Positions 13,201 to 26,153 of a stretch of 64,000 nt of DNA are shown piece by piece. The translations under genes were made by a program, and so were the position numbers. Numbering within the stretch: position 1 is the stretch's first letter; the number at the start of each line of letters is the position of its first letter. Under the pieces are notes generated by a model. The model worked only from the letters and a program-made list of their open reading frames with translations. It was not told the DNA's origin and made no database searches. Source of the DNA: Chaetorhynchus papuensis (Eukaryota; Chordata; Aves; Passeriformes; Rhipiduridae); the NCBI GenBank assembly GCA_013396525.1, contig VWYX01000694.1:124001-188000 (forward strand), in the 5' to 3' direction.

Positions 13201-16200
13201 TTGCAGAAATCATGTTCCTCTAAAACAGATGAACCACCTGACAGATTTACATCAAAATCACAGACACTTTTTGCAGTTTCATTTGATTGCATGTGAGAGT
13301 GTTTCATAATCTGATGTTCTGCTGTGCAAATTTAGAGTGCTGCCATTAGCTTTGAAAGCATTGCAGTAAATCCACCATCCATGTATCTGACCCAGCAAAA
13401 CTAAACCCCACATTCCTTTTCAGAAACTGAGTTGTTAATATTCTGCTCTTTTAACTTTGTTTATTCTTAAGGGATCATAAAAAAAATCAAATTGTTTCAT
13501 TTTGGAAGAGAAGGAAGATATTCCAGCTGCAGCACTGTGCAACATTTGATCCATTTTCCATTTCAAATATACGTTGGTATGTACAGCTGACATCCACGAA
13601 GAATCTTGCATTGAGAATTAAAAGCTCATTTGAACACAGTATACTCAGTGAATTACCTCCTTTTGTACAAAGACCACTACTCATGAGTAGTTGTCTAGAA
13701 AAAGTCTTACTTCAGACGCACATCAGATAAGAAACCAAAGCATTTCCACAAGCACACTCCTTCCTCCTTTCATGCACCCACAAGGCTTGACGAAGCTGTA
13801 GTGACTCAGGTTTGAAAGGGCTTGTCTACATCATAAATGTTAAACACTGGAGAGATTTGACTGAAGAGATGAGATAAATTGTGCACAACAGTCAAAGGCC
13901 AAGGTAGATTGTGGGTGGGAGAGGTTAGTTTGCACTGGTCTAAGAGTGAGGGAGTTAGGAGCTATGTTTGGTGTCTCAATAAGTTTTATAGGTATTAGTC
14001 ATCATGCCTACATGGCTTAAGGCGTTACAGCTGAAAAGCTGGGCTTAGGGAAGGATCAACAGCCTGATAGGATACGTTATATTGTTGAATTAGAATTTCA
14101 AGGAATAAAAAAGCACCTCTTCAGTTTGAATAACAGATCTTGATGCTTGCAACAAGCTGAAGCAGCCAATGAGCCTGTGGTGCATAGGTGTTCATTTCTA
14201 ATAAATAGGAAGCAGTTTTTCCTCTCACCTCCATCAGCTAATCACTGACCAAACCGTAGCTTTCTCCTAAACATGTTTTTAAATCTGCCTGCAGTCTGTT
14301 CCTGAGTCCACAAGGTGTGAACACAGACACACAGGTTCTATCAAACACATTGACCCTGTAACTCCATGGTCTTTCCTTCCCCACCTGGGGAGGGTGGGAA
14401 AATCCTCAAGCTGCAGCTCAAAGGGACATGCTCACATGCCTTTAGAAACTGTCCCCAAAGAAGGCTTACAGTTGATGGATTTCTTCCAGATCTCCAGTGA
14501 GTCCTTAAAAGGACTAAACAAAAGTCCTTAACAAAAGGCCTAAAGGCCAGAGCACCAGCAATGCACTTGCTGAGCAGCAATTCACCTCCTCCATACTGGG
14601 AAAACTTATCCAGCTGGTTATCTAAGCTGGCAACCATGCTTCCTTACACCTGCCAATAAATCCCAATAGAGATTTGTAGTTGCAGTATAACCTGAGTGAA
14701 AAGAATAGTAGGTTAAATTTGTTGGAGAGACCTGGAAAACCATTTGTTAGATAAGGCCCCCAATATCAAAGCTACTGTTGTGGGGAATACATGAAACATT
14801 TACATGTCCAGGACAGATAGTGGTATAAGAGCTGGTAACTAAGGTGGCTAATTAAAGCACAAAACCCTTGCTTCCTGAATTAACATATAACATTTGAATG
14901 GAATTAATAGGAACCCCTGAGGCTGAAATAGGGACATGGCTTTTAAACTGTGCTGAAATGCATTGGAATAGTTACACTTCTTTGTGAGACAGACTTATAG
15001 AAAAATACAGAAAATAGGAATGTGTGTGCTAAAAACAGGGACTGTCCTTTCTGCATCGGAATGTCTGACAGCTAAAACAAATTGGTTTGGCTTTGTCGTT
15101 TAAAATAGTGAAGGATATTTTGTGAAGCTGTTCCCTTGTGGATAGATTCTTACAAAATGAGAGCAATGATTCCATTAATTTGTGTCTCATCTGTGGTCCC
15201 AGGTGATGTAGTTAACATAGTTTCTGTAATGTCAAGTTAATACTTGTTCCTCCTTTTGGTGAATTCTTCTACAAACTTGCCCTCAGCTCATACTATACCC
15301 TCTGCTAGTAGAGAAGTTGAAACTTGGGAACAGAGACCTTAGGCTTGATCTAAAAAAAAAATTATGAGGTCTAAAAAAATGAAACTTCCACATATGTCTT
15401 CAAATGCCAGTTGGGTTATGGCTCCCCTGCTTTCCAGTGGGGGGCCAATCCAATGCCTGGACGTTTCACAGAATTTTCCCTCTTCTTCCATTCACTTTTG
15501 TTTCCATTTGCTGTGTGAAGAGCACAGTCCCACAGCATCTCGACTAAAGAGGATGACAAGGTATTTCACCTGGAGGCAGGGGGACAAAGTTGCCAAATGC
15601 AAACGTGCTGTTGACATGGATAGTGCTTCCCAAGAGGCCTGGTCCTCAGCCCAGGGAGCCTCTAGGCAGAAGATGGAAAGAAGTAGTATTCATCATCAGA
15701 ATATCTAACTCATTTCTTGTAACCAGCTGGACATCTATGCAGAGAAAATGTCGCTTTCAGGGAGAAATTTCACCTAAACTTTAATTTCTTTTTAAAATAT
15801 TAATCACAATTGATGAGCTTAACTATTCAACAGAGCAGTTATTTGTGTTCTTCCATGCCTTTAGGAATTTTTGCGTGGTCTTCTCAGAGATCAAATGAAC
15901 ACTGGCGTAAAACTCTCTTTCACAAAATAATATTGTATGTTTCAGGAAATGTTTCTCTCACAAGGATGGAAAGAAAAAAATAATTAGCATAATTTGGCAC
16001 AATCAGATGTTACAAAAAGCACTGGGAAGAGGTAAGCACTTGAGACTAATAAATCCAAGGACTTTTTTTTCTATTTCTTCATTCCACTTGAGAAAAAAAA
16101 AGCCAACAACATAGTTAAAATATATTCAGAATCGATGCTGGTCTCTCAGGCTAACATCTCAATGAGTTAAAACTTCAGGGATGTTTGGCTGTATTCCAGT

Positions 16201-19200
16201 TTTTTTCAGTCCTGTGCTCTTTTAGGAATTTTAATTTTTCTTGGATAATTAGATCTCTGACATTAGACGCATATAATTAACAGGGAAAATGGCTTGCATG
16301 CTGGCTATAATAGCACTGTCTGATCTGTTTGCCAGATAACTGTTATGACCTGGTTTTTTGGAATCATTTTATTCTCACAGATAGCAGCAGACATGCCTAA
16401 CTGGAACCACTTCAATTTGTTTGAAAGGATCAAATCCTGGGACCTTTTACGGATTTCAGTGGTCCCAGGATTTTGCATGCGTCCTCAGAATTTCCTTTGA
16501 AGATAATCCTTCTTCAAAATATTTATTTTTTTGCTAGTTGAATGTGAATGACTCCCCCATGTCAATAAAATAACAGGACTGAAACTTCATGTGCAAAGCT
16601 GTATTGCTCAGAGATGTTTCTTAGGATTGTCACAGAAGCTTTTACTGTAATTTTCAAAATGTGCCTCTCTGGGTGGGAGGGAAATGTGTTCTCTTTAAAC
16701 TAAAATATTAGCTTTATCTGTCTGTTGTTAACCAAAGTTCAGGACTTGAATGTCATTCACGTCTTTTGGAAAATTGTCCCCCAGTCTTTTTTAATAGCCT
16801 ATTTACCAACTGCTGAATAAACACTACCTGACAATAAAGGACTGGAAAAAAAATGTTTTCAGCTGCTTGTTACCATATCTTTTATGCTACTTATAACTTA
16901 CTTTTTGCATTTAGATCAGATAAAGTTTTGATTCACTAAAATAAAGCTTTCACTCCTGATTTTTTAAAGAGTAAAAAATATGGCTATGAGGTGAGTGAAG
17001 CCAGCACCATATTACTTTTTATTGTTATTTCTGAGCACAAGGTCTAGGAGGAATTCTTAGGTGACTAATAATAAAAATTTTTTAAAAAAAATTTAAAAAA
17101 AAAGGCCAGAAAAATAGGCCTAAAATGTTTTGGACCAAAGTGGTGGTAGGATTTTCAGCTGAGTGCTTGATTATGGTCCAACTTTTTGGTCTAGGCCACA
17201 GGAAGGCAGGTTTCACATCTGTGGCATGAGAGAAAGGTCCATTAAGCATTTCTGAAAAATCCCAGGATGATCTGAGAACAGCGTATTACGGTTCATGGAG
17301 AAATAGCTGTTTAGACATGTTCCAAGCATCCTTATAATACCACTGGGTGCAATGGATTAAAAAAATAGATCACAAAGAATTCAAAACCTTTGCCAACCAT
17401 CTACAGCTAAAGCATATCATCCACATCACTCCACATCCTTTGCTTTTCTGTGTGGAAGATAAAAACAGATTTCCTACAGAAAGCTCACATTAGAAGGTCA
17501 ACAAATACAGAGCAGAAATTTTTTTCTAAATCAGATCATTCCCTAAACTACTACTTTTGATGTATGGAGTCCTTAGTGCAGTGATTTTTTTTTCCCCCAT
17601 CTCTCCTGAGCACAACTCCCTATCATTCAACATGTTTACAATGCATGAAGCCACTACTGTGATGAACTGTGAACATATGTGGATGGGTGTGTATATGTAA
17701 TTACTGTTTATGTTCCACCTTTTTATTTCAATGTCTTTGCTTAAGCTATCGGGTTGGAAAACAACAGTGGGCTTTTTTCTAAAATGAAAAATGGTTTTCT
17801 ACTTCTTCCTCCAGTTTCTGGTAACCAGGGCAGAACAGAACTCTGTTCATCGTAACAAGCTGAGAGGAGGGGAGTAGCAATGGGAAAATGTTGGTGATAA
17901 AATTTTTGAATTATGGTCATTTTATTGCACAAGTTAGACTTACAGTGCCGCTGGGATTGAGTAAATGCATATCCACTTTTTAAATTGATTGTTTGTTTTC
18001 TGTAAAATTTAAGACCAGACAGAATCCCAAACTATCTACTAGTTGCTGTACAAGCTCAAAATAGAACAATACCTAGCTTGAAGAGCTCACAATTTGCATA
18101 CAAATTTTCTGTGTTTGCAGAAGTTCATATCAGAGGGCTGATCACATTCCTTTGTGAATACAATCTCCTCTATTTTCCAGTTTGATTGCTAGAACTTTCC
18201 TTTTCATATTTTCCTGTGAATCAAAGCCTTTTTCTGACAGAAAATATCTTTTCCTAATGTCTCATCTCTTGAATGTTGAACGTGGACTGCAGAGTCAGCT
18301 AGATTTCCTTGTGTCTGGCTTTCCAGATGAATGCCCTAGTTTGAAACAATCCCTTACATTAGGAGATGATGGGTATTCCTTCTGTTATAAAATTCTGCTT
18401 TCCTCAGTTGTTGGTCTATTGAGTTTATGTAAGTCTGACCACCTGCACTCAGTTCTGTTAGTTCTGCTTTTGGCTAAATTTCAACCATCCTGATGTTCAT
18501 TTCTCAGTAGTCTTTTCTTTCCTCACGGTCCAGGTAAAGAGGCTAATAAGACACAGAAGTATTATGGACTAAAAAATTAAAACAGAATTTTAAAATTATG
18601 GAGATATATTACTTAACTAATCATTCATGTATCTTTAAGTGTCTCAGTTGTCTTACCAAAATCATTTTGACCAATTATATGGATAAATCTCCAACATACT
18701 TCAGTACCCTGCTTATTCAAAGTCTGAAATCATGGACCTCAGTTATTAGGCATGTGAATTTGAGATACTCCTTTCCATGGAAACAGCAAGAGAGATCCAG
18801 CTCTTACTGTGTCCGGTGTGCAATGCCATTCTGCTTTAAGAATTCAGACAGCTTCTGAGACATCAGAATGACAATTATTGACTGGTTTTACAGCAGGTGG
18901 TATGACTAACAAACCTAAGGAAACCTTGAGTGAGTCTTTCTTGATTCCAATGAAAAACATAAATAGTTATGAATGAGGAAGGTAAAGATACTCATGCTTT
19001 GGGCAATTTCCCCCTCATTTTTTCTTTTATTTCTCCTCTTTTATGCCATTTGCACTTCTAAAATCCTGAATATCTTTGCTAGTAAAATCATTTGCTCTAG
19101 CAGCTGAGCTTGACCTCTTTGAATAAGAAGAGGCTGTGATATGTAACTCTCAAAAGAACTGGTGACTCCAGGACGCTCTGTGTTGAGATTTCAAATGGAC

Positions 19201-20251
19201 ATCAGCGACCAAATCCTCTCATATTGCTTTAAACATCAAGAAAAAACAACTGTTTGAAATTAAGAACAATAAAAGTAGGTGTTATTTCTATGAAGAAACC
19301 AGGTTTTAAAGGTTCTCAACTGCAATACTTAGTGGTTTAAATACTGCTTGTATTTAATAGTAAGATCTGGGGTTTTGTATGTATATTGACCTGAATACTA
19401 TAAAATGGTATATTTCATAGGCTCGTGGGGTTGTGATAGTCTTGTCTTTATTAAGAAGACAAAATTGCCTTCCTATTATCATTTTTCACTGAGCTCTAAG
19501 ACTTTTTATTATTTCATATAAAACAATACAAATCATTACGGATAACCTCTTGCAGTATTTTTAAAGTTTACGTTTTGCTCAATAAAAATTTTATTTCCAT
19601 TTCTGTTTTGAATTGGTAAATATGTAGAGAGCTAACAACCCAGCTACCATCAATATCTTTCAGATTTTGCATCTTATCAAGAATCAAGGAATAAACCAAA
19701 TATATTTGGTCTGCAAGATATTCACTTTTTCATCACATTTATAAGGGACTGAACAATTACTTTCTTGATTCTTGTTTGAGAGATGTGATAGATCTTTATA
19801 GCAAATTACATAATTGTGGGCAACCCTCATCACACACACTTCTATTCCAGTTGACACATGCACTAATCTGATAGAGTGAAATGTTAATCTTGATAATAAT
19901 TTCTTCTATTTCTACAAAGCTTTTCATTCTTTAATGTCCAAAGGCATTTAAAAGATTTGCTGTGCACTACTGAGTTCTACAAACCCTGTAGAAAAGCCCC
20001 CTTTCCTGACCAAGGTCATTAGCACACTGAGAAATCTTATTTTTTCTTCCAAAGCAAAATATGTTAGTACAGCAGTTGCAGGTTTGCAGTCAACAGTGAG
20101 GTTCATTTTGCATTCAGCATGCATGTTTGTGCCTAAATATTACAGTGACAAGCGTGCCCTAACTACCTAAGCCAGAAAATACTGTGCATGCACAGCCTGT
20201 TAAAAATTGGTGCATACCCGTAAGATATCTAACGAAAAAAAAAAGCAAACC
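10297..20251. other. Intergenic sequence, no gene recognised
   Basis: Mostly AT-rich single-copy-looking DNA. A composition-distinct block at about 10,455-10,645 could be a conserved non-coding element. A (TA)n run lies at 12,897-12,913. Open frames are at most 114 codons and carry no known motif. Nothing else was recognised. Confidence 0.55.
12897..12913 (+). repeat. (TA)n dinucleotide run
   Basis: Seventeen bases of perfect TA alternation, followed by TGTC. Confidence 0.85.
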
Positions 20252-20345
20252 ATATAGATATATATATAGATACAGATATATAGATAGATAGATATAGATA
20301 GAGATATAGATATAGATATATATAGATATAGATATATATAAAATA
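20252..20345 (+). repeat. (TAGA/TATAGA)n microsatellite, about 94 bp
   Basis: Compound repeat of GATA, TATAGA and TATA units, with one GATACAGATA interruption. It should be length-polymorphic. The minus-strand Ile/Tyr-rich open frame across it is an artefact of the repeat. Confidence 0.92.
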
Positions 20346-23300
20346 TACATCCTTGTGTTCACTACCAGTTATGCTGGGAATGTTTGGCAAACCTTATTTT
20401 GGATTCTATTTACAGTCTAAGCAAAACATTGCTCTCTATGCATTTTCACTGGCATTAGTTAAGAAATAGCTCATGATGATGGTATTCAATACCAGAGCAA
20501 ATGGAAAGAACAGGAACCTGAAACAAATCCAGTAAAACTCTGCAAGCTGTAATACCCAGATCACGCCTGGAAAGGCTAACAACCAGACAAAGGATTTTAA
20601 GGAGCAATTCAGGTCAAGAAAGGTCTAGGGAAGAAAGAAGTGATAGAAGCCCCCTTCTATTAAAAACCTTTCAGGAAAAAAAAAAAAAAAAAGCCTGAGA
20701 TCCAGCATGGTTGGGGCTTCCTCCCACCACATCCTGGAAAATGCTGAGGGTAAAAGAGACATAGACCTGGCTGAGATGGTATGATTATATGAGACCATTC
20801 TGACTGCTACTGAGAGTCACTAGGAAGAGTCTTAATGACTATCCAAGGAAACAGAAGTGAAGCAGAGTCTAGAAGGAGTAGAGGAGGTTATGTTATTTAT
20901 CATAACCCTGTTATCTCTTGATTTTTTGTGGCATGGATACCCTGAAAGGGTTTAGTACGTGGCTAAATCAGCACTGCAGCAACCCACTGAACTGGTTCAG
21001 GTCATTCCTGTTATGGTCATATTGGACCAAATCAGTAAATGGCTATTAAAAGGCAGGAATTTCTAGGAGCATGTGTGAGTTGCAGGAAATGTTGCTACTG
21101 ATTCTTCTTTTTATATCGCATTCCTAAAAAAAGTGAGAAGGAATCTTATTGCCAGCAGAGATGTAAAATCAGGTCGGGACTGTCGCTGGTTATTTAAAGG
21201 TATTGCCATGCTTTTTGCAAGACTGAACATATTACATGCTGTATCTTGGCTAAATTCCATCTTTTATAATTACATCCTCTTCTCCCCTTCTCAAACATTT
21301 CTCGCTGTCACAAGAGGATGCAGCATTCTTCGTTTTCCTAGTCTAGATATCTGTGTAGCAGTGTTTCAATCTCATCATGACCTCCCTAAAAGATATATTC
21401 ACGCTACCCAAGATGCAGCATGATCTCTGCATCACTGCCTGTGGCATTGCTGTGGATGGATTTGAAATTAATACTCAAGCAGAGGTTCCGTTTTTTTTCC
21501 CGCTTAAGTACAAGCACAAATCTGTTGGTTTGGCTTCCTCCACAGTTACTCATTCGCTACACTCCCTGGAGCAGTGGGAGGCTTAATACTTTACCTCTAA
21601 AAAATACTTGGAGATTATTTAGTCAAAATGCAAACCACCAGTGTTCCATTAGTGCTGGGAATGCTTTCAGAGCATTGACCAGCTTTTGCTCCCAGCTTGA
21701 TGAGCTGATGATTGTAGCCCTCGGATGGCATTTAGATAAGCAGAATCCACAGGGATTTCTTAGTGTGTTAGCTGCTCAATGAACTGCCAAGACTGTATAG
21801 TAAGCAAACAAGGGGTGTGTGATTATAAACAAAAAAACCCCAGCCACGTGATACTATTTTAATCTTGTTTTCCCTGTGGGTACAGTGTTTGCTGGAGAGA
21901 AGAGCCCACTAGCCTGTCACTTAGAAACACGAAAGACACTCTGAGCAATGGTCCTTGCAGTCTAGTAGCCAGCTGTGGGTGAAGCAAATCTTTGAGAGAA
22001 GAGTCCAGTGAAGACATTGAGCAGTACATCTGGCCAAAAGCACCATGCCAAAAGTAAATTTCCCATCACAGATGGCACTAGATCCTGTTGCCAGTTTCCA
22101 CAATGACAAAGTCTATTCGACAAAGAAACAGAACTATTTCTCACCTGGAATGCCACAAATTGGACTGAGGGACTTGGGTTGAGGCTGATCAAGTTTCACT
22201 GCAAGTGCCAGAACTACAGGGGGTTTTTTGTGTCTAATAGATTTCTGAGGCTCTCAGTCTGCATCCTCTTGGAAGCTGGACTCTCAGTGGACTGAATTCT
22301 GCTTTCCTTCAACAGTCTGCTTTAGAGGAATCCAGACTGCAGCAACCAGACTGATTCCTCAGTGCTTTGTGAATTTCTGGAGAGTGGTACATAGTGATTT
22401 AAACCAGAGTCATCTATAAGCAATATCATCCCTGTGTGCTCCCTTAGACCCTCATTGCTCAAAAGCACAGGATGGTTCATGCACCAACCTGTGAATACTG
22501 ACAATTATATCTCACTCTTTCCTTTTAACTTGTTATTTTATCTCTAGTAACATGGGAGTCTAAACAGAAATAAAATATTTGATAAGTATTGATTTCTTGT
22601 CATTCCTTTAGTGAAATCCAGCACCGTGCGCGTATATCTATGGCAGAGAAGTGCTCAAGTATTTCAAAGGAATGTCCATACCAAAAAAGTGAAAAAAAGG
22701 GAGGCAAAAAACATGGCATGGGCCAAATCCCATCAGCTTAACCTTGCCACTGTGGAGGTCTCCAGCAGGTAGGACTTGAGGGTATAGCAAGTGTGTATTT
22801 ATATATTCCTGAAGTCAGGAGCCTCAGGGCTGCTCTTGTCATGCTGGCTTCAGCCAGAGCTTAGGAATGAAAGCTGGAGCCCCAGCGTAGAGGGCTGTGC
22901 CACACCACACCGTGTCACCTTTGTGTGTGGGACCAGAGAGTGGGACTGAAGGAGAACAGACAGGACATGGCACCCATGCAGCCAGCTTCAGACCACCAGC
23001 AGAGGAATGCTTGGCAGGGACTCTAGGCAGCACTCGGCAGCCTTTACACAGAGAAACAACTTCAGCTGGGGGCTGAGAATTGGTGCTCATGTTTTATTCA
23101 TCCAAATTGCTTTTCCCCACTCCAGAAATCTACACTCCTCTCTACACTACAGAAGCTGTTCAATTTCCTCTTGTTTAGCACTGTGCTGCAGTGCTCCCAT
23201 TTCCACTGAGTACCTTCACGTAGAGACTGATCGGCAGTAATCACAAGTCCAACTTCTCAGGAGTAAAGCGTGGGTGAGAGATGTAGGCTCATCTAACTTG

Positions 23301-24456
23301 ATCAGTCTGTTTTGCCATACTGAATATCAGATCTTCGATAGCCAGCTCCTGTGGAAGGAAATAAAAATGTTACAAATCCAGTTTCTTTTCCTTTTTGCTT
23401 TTTTGGTAAAATTTTATGTTTGAGTCATCTTTCCTGAGCTAATTGTCAAAAAACTGACAAATCCATCGTGGTTGACAAGTGAGTAATTGGGAGAGGAGAG
23501 GGAGTGCAGCAGGTGTTAGCACTAATTTGGTAAAACAATTAGAGTAAAGAGTGGTATGATAGTCACTTACACAGTCGTGACGTTACAAGCTCTTCATACA
23601 AAAGGTGTGCAGGATTTTACAACACTTAGAGAATTAACCATTAACCAGCCACTCCACATCCATTTCAAAGGTAACCTGCAAGTTCACCATAAGATGCTTT
23701 TGAATATCTCAATGGGAAAGACCAGATCACAAACCTAGCGGGGAATCAGACAAAATTTGGTTTTATGATTCTCACCTGTCAGGTTGCGGGGCACACAGAA
23801 CAGTCCTTGCAGGGGGCAGGTGCCATGCCCTGGATATGGCTTGGCTGTTCTAGGCTGGACCATCAGGGAAGGATGCTACTGCCAGAGCTGGAGCATTCAA
23901 TTTTTGATGCCCTGCCAAAATCTCCATTGCCCACAGCTGCCCTAATTCTCCCAAACTGTGGCTCTGAGCAGTCCCTGCTCATTACTAAGAGGATGATTTT
24001 ACAGCAAAGCCCAAATCTTACTTGCTGAGTGAAAGAATGACCTTTGTACCTGGAGAATTCCTCTGGCTATGAAGGGAGTGGTCTAAGACACTGCTGCATT
24101 TCAGAAAGCAAACCCTTGGAAATAAATTCTACTTACCTGCTAAATCTGCCCCTCTGAGCTCTGTATTTCCTTGCTTCAATCTCAGTTGTCACTGCCACTG
24201 CCCCAAGAGCAAGCAGTGTTCTCGTTTTGATCCATGTAATCGTGTTAGTGACTACAGGCCAAATAATAGGTTCTAGGCAGACCCTTAAGACACCGTTTTG
24301 TTCTGAAGTAGCTGTACAAATAGCATTGCAGCATTTCATCTTTATTGTCTGCTGAGGATTTTGGTATTTTATATGCTCTGTTTCAGAAACATAAAGATCT
24401 TTTCCCCATCTAAGTTCTAATTCTGACTATTCACTGGGGATTCAAAGAGAAGCTGA
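20346..24456. other. Intergenic sequence, no gene recognised
   Basis: Contains a 17-nt poly(A) run at 20,676-20,692. Open frames reach 120 codons (21,420-21,782) without recognisable domains. No repeat family was identified. Confidence 0.55.
20676..20692 (+). repeat. Poly(A) run, 17 nt
   Basis: Seventeen A residues. No retrotransposon body or retrocopy was recognised upstream. Confidence 0.85.
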
Positions 24457-24479
24457 TTTTTTTTTTTTTTTTTTTTTTT
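24457..24479 (-). repeat. Poly(T) run, 23 nt (poly(A) on the - strand)
   Basis: Twenty-three consecutive T residues on +. A - strand open frame of 160 codons (24,442-24,924) runs into it and so ends in poly-lysine. I do not recognise that frame and treat it as chance. A retrocopy inserted on the - strand is possible but nothing supports it. Confidence 0.85.
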
Positions 24480-25559
24480 CTGACTTCTGCATAGTTATTA
24501 AGAATAGAGAGGCTGCAGGGCAATTTCTGCTCTGGCTTTCATCTGTATAACCCCTACTATCTTGTAAACTTGCTTTCACTTTCACACACTGATTATTTGA
24601 GGTAAAGGGGGCCTGCAAGGCAGCTCCAAGTAGCAGTTGTGTTTCTAAGGGATGGGGCCAGAGTGGAATCTGGTGTCCTCTCCCAGAGCTACAAAGTACG
24701 AAAGATACTCTCTGACTCAGACTCCAGCAAATCACCTCCAAACACCTGTATAGATCCACTAAGAAACTATTTTTTTTCTTCTCACTTTCCAGGATGTAAG
24801 TATTGCTATTAGAAACATGTTTGGGTTGCTTTTTTCTATTTTCTTTAAATGAAAGAGTCATCTCCACCAACCACATGGAGTGGCTCCCGCTGAGCAAAGC
24901 GTATCTGGTGGGAAGCACATCCATTCAACCTTTCACAGTACAGACCTTAATTCAGCAGGGAAGAGATCTGACAGGCACCTTCACAGCAGATTTAAACCAG
25001 AGGCAAAACCTGAAGCAGTATAAAGCAATCTGAGCCAGACAGCAAAGTCATGCTGACCTTCTGCCAGTAGTACTGCAGACCCGAGCGTGACTTCGGGTTC
25101 TGCATCCTCACGAATGACGGCACCGGGGAAGCCACCAAGCTCTTCCCAATGGCTGCTTCTGCTCTGCTGCTGCCTGATGGAGTGTTATCACTATGACAAC
25201 CTACAGGTATGGGATGTGCACGATAGTGGGAGCTCCAGATGACCCAGATTGCGTGTGCATGGCTCAGAGCTGGGCTTCCCTGCCTGGGAGGGAGCAAAGA
25301 ACACGTGGATCCACAGGTAACTCTCCCCTGACTCTGTCTTATCACTTATTTGCTAGCAAGTTTGGGTTGTGGGCAAGGTGGGAGCCTTAGAGACGCTGAA
25401 TAGCTAGGATTTTAAATAATCTTCTCTGGGACCAGGAAAGGGAAGACTCATTTTTCTCCTCTTTTTCTAGTGCCCTTTTTCCGGGCTTCTTTTCCCCTAG
25501 TAAAAGACATGAAAGAATATAAGGGTGCCCTTCAACTCTGTCTTCTCCAGCCTGTTAAG
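24480..25559. other. Upstream flank of STAC with a CpG cluster
   Basis: No gene recognised. A cluster of CpG sites at about 25,079-25,145 stands out (CCGAGCGTGACTTCGGG and nearby), with six CpGs in about 60 bases in otherwise CpG-poor DNA. It could be a distal promoter or enhancer, or a recently inserted fragment. Confidence 0.5.
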
Positions 25560-25599
25560 AGGTAAAGCGCTTCCAAACCTCATACACACTGCCTGCCTC

Positions 25600-25648
25600 T
25601 GTGTGTGCGTGCATGTGTGTGTGTGTGTGTGTGTGTGCATGCGCGCAT
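25600..25648 (+). repeat. 49-nt alternating pyrimidine/purine run, (TG)n with GCATGCGCGCAT end
   Basis: Strict Y/R alternation over 49 bases: a (TG)n core flanked by GCGTGCATG on the left and GCATGCGCGCAT on the right. CG and TG alternation of this length is a classic Z-DNA-forming composition. It lies about 0.5 kb upstream of the STAC ATG. Confidence 0.9.
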
Positions 25649-25731
25649 TACTTTCTTTCACTACTATGACAGCACATGCTCCTCTGAAGCTATTCACAGC
25701 ATTAGCAATACAACTCCTCCCTCCAGTGCCC

Positions 25732-25750
25732 CGTGTGTGTGTGTGTGTGT
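25732..25750 (+). repeat. Short (GT)n microsatellite
   Basis: A C plus nine GT units, followed by an interrupted TG-rich extension to about 25,769. It is the second alternating run within 150 bp of the 49-nt one. Confidence 0.85.
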
Positions 25751-25938
25751 TCGTGCCTGTGTGTGCGTGGCTTGGGCTTGCTGCTTCAGCTCACTCCCCT
25801 CTGATTGTGGGGCTGGCGGTCACGACTCTGCTCCTCACCTCCGGGCTTCATATGGAGGGGAGGAGTATCGGGGGAAAGCAGGCACACAACTGACCTACAG
25901 AACCATCGATAACTTACTCCCTCGCAGCACAATTGCAT

Positions 25939-26000
25939 AGGAAAGGGGAGGGAGGAAGGAGGGGAAGGAGGAGGAGGAGAAGGGGGAAAAAAAAAGAAAA
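25939..26000 (+). repeat. 62-nt uninterrupted polypurine tract
   Basis: Every base from 25,939 to 26,000 is A or G, mainly GGA/GGGA units ending in an A-rich stretch. Such homopurine/homopyrimidine mirror-like tracts near transcription starts can adopt triplex or H-DNA structure. It sits about 150 bp upstream of the STAC start codon, probably at the transcription start or in the 5' UTR. Confidence 0.85.
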
Positions 26001-26062
26001 TCCAGAGAATTCTAGTCTGGCAAATATAGTGAAACCAAGCGGTCGGAGTTCATTTTCTCTAG

Positions 26063-26146
26063 ATGAGCAGAGAAGAAAGAGGACGTTAAATGAAAAAAGC
26101 AAGAAGCATTTGTAGCTTTTTTTTCCTGATAGTAGCAGTGTTTTAG
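26063..26146 (+). promoter_or_regulatory. Two abutting upstream ORFs before the STAC start codon
   Basis: An ATG at 26,063 opens an 8-codon frame ending in TAA at 26,087-26,089. The next base begins a second ATG (26,090) with an 18-codon frame that ends in TAG at 26,144-26,146, seven bases before the STAC ATG. Both upstream ATGs have T at -3, a weak context, so leaky scanning or reinitiation would be expected if they are in the mRNA. They only matter if transcription starts upstream of 26,063, which I infer but cannot show. Confidence 0.4.
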
Positions 26147-26153
26147 AGGTAAA

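Larger units (their letters stand above)
25560..26153 (+). promoter_or_regulatory. STAC: Presumed STAC proximal promoter and 5' UTR
   Basis: Inferred from its position directly upstream of the STAC start codon. I see no convincing TATA box or initiator, so the transcription start is not placed. The region is richer in G+C and CpG than its surroundings. It contains two TG-rich alternating runs (25,600-25,648 and 25,732-25,750), a GGCGGTCACGACTCTG segment near 25,812, and an uninterrupted purine run at 25,939-26,000. It is not a strong CpG island. Two short upstream ORFs lie just before the main ATG. Confidence 0.45.

Noticed and set aside
20159..20362. Ile/Tyr-rich - strand open frame
   Set aside because: Translation of the GATA/TATAGA microsatellite.
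24442..24924. 160-codon - strand open frame ending in poly-lysine
   Set aside because: The C-terminal lysines are simply the poly(T) tract; the rest has no recognisable motif and shows no codon pattern of a gene.
25933..26115. 60-codon Arg/Lys-rich frame overlapping the 5' UTR
   Set aside because: It starts at TTG rather than ATG and is mostly the translated purine tract.
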